A DNA stretch of 64,000 nt from Saccharolobus shibatae B12 (GTDB lineage: Archaea; Thermoproteota; Thermoprotei_A; Sulfolobales; Sulfolobaceae). The notes beneath the pieces were generated by a model. It was not told where the DNA came from. It saw nothing but the letters and a program-made list of their open reading frames with translations, and made no database searches. Positions within the stretch are counted from its first letter, which is position 1. Each line of letters starts with the position of its first letter. Below, in pieces: positions 63,993-64,000 of the stretch. The translations under genes and the position numbers were made by a program. The stretch is from contig NZ_CP077717.1 of the NCBI RefSeq assembly GCF_019175345.1, positions 434,001 through 498,000 of the forward strand. The letters run 5' to 3'.

Positions 63993-64000
63993 GGGAAAAA

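Overview
The window looks like chromosomal DNA of Saccharolobus (Sulfolobus) solfataricus or a very close relative. The evidence is AT-rich coding sequence, Sulfolobales-type leaderless promoters (TATA box about 25 nt before the start codon), an intact 1225-bp insertion sequence matching ISC1225, and genes that I recognise as xylS, lacS, gdh, thermosome gamma and the SoxM terminal oxidase. Locus assignments in the text are from memory; no database was searched.

Region 1 (1-31 kb) is a sugar and hemicellulose island. It starts with the 3' end of a GH78 alpha-L-rhamnosidase. An interrupted gene of unknown function follows; it was split by a small IS200/IS605-like element that was itself split by ISC1225. 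Next come xylS (alpha-xylosidase), a TIM-barrel glycosidase-like protein, lacS with a major-facilitator transporter, and an amidohydrolase. Four Gfo/Idh/MocA sugar oxidoreductases, an aldo-keto reductase, an ABC exporter-like protein with a DUF1854 tail and a second transporter paralog are interleaved. The island ends with a lone molybdenum hydroxylase large subunit, a GH5-like mannosidase, a GH38 alpha-mannosidase fused in operon to an SDR, and glucose dehydrogenase. The glycosidases would release xylose, glucose, galactose, mannose and rhamnose, and the oxidoreductases and dehydratase could feed them into non-phosphorylative oxidative routes.

Region 2 (31-53 kb) is mostly housekeeping: a GT2 glycosyltransferase, thermosome gamma, an enolase-superfamily sugar-acid dehydratase, a 3-hydroxyacyl-CoA dehydrogenase, a divergent Nramp-like transporter, mevalonate diphosphate decarboxylase and phosphomevalonate kinase, small winged-helix proteins, a NiCoT-like permease, a GT4 glycosyltransferase, an NAD-binding epimerase-like protein, an esterase, MtnA and a SpoIIM-like membrane protein. 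A tnpB element (39.0-40.5 kb) is inserted exactly at the end of a membrane-protein gene.

Region 3 (53-64 kb) is the SoxM respiratory supercomplex: soxM and soxE on the minus strand and soxF-soxG-soxH-soxI on the plus strand, with a divergent intergenic region carrying a shared sequence motif. Small membrane proteins, a Kef-type antiporter and a cysteine-cluster miniprotein follow.

No tRNA, rRNA or CRISPR array was seen. The most unusual signals are the nested mobile elements with an apparently tnpB-less omegaRNA-like unit, the TnpB with a relocated RuvC glutamate, a G-quadruplex-forming element enclosed by an 11-bp inverted repeat at 22.45 kb, and several palindromes sitting on divergent promoters.
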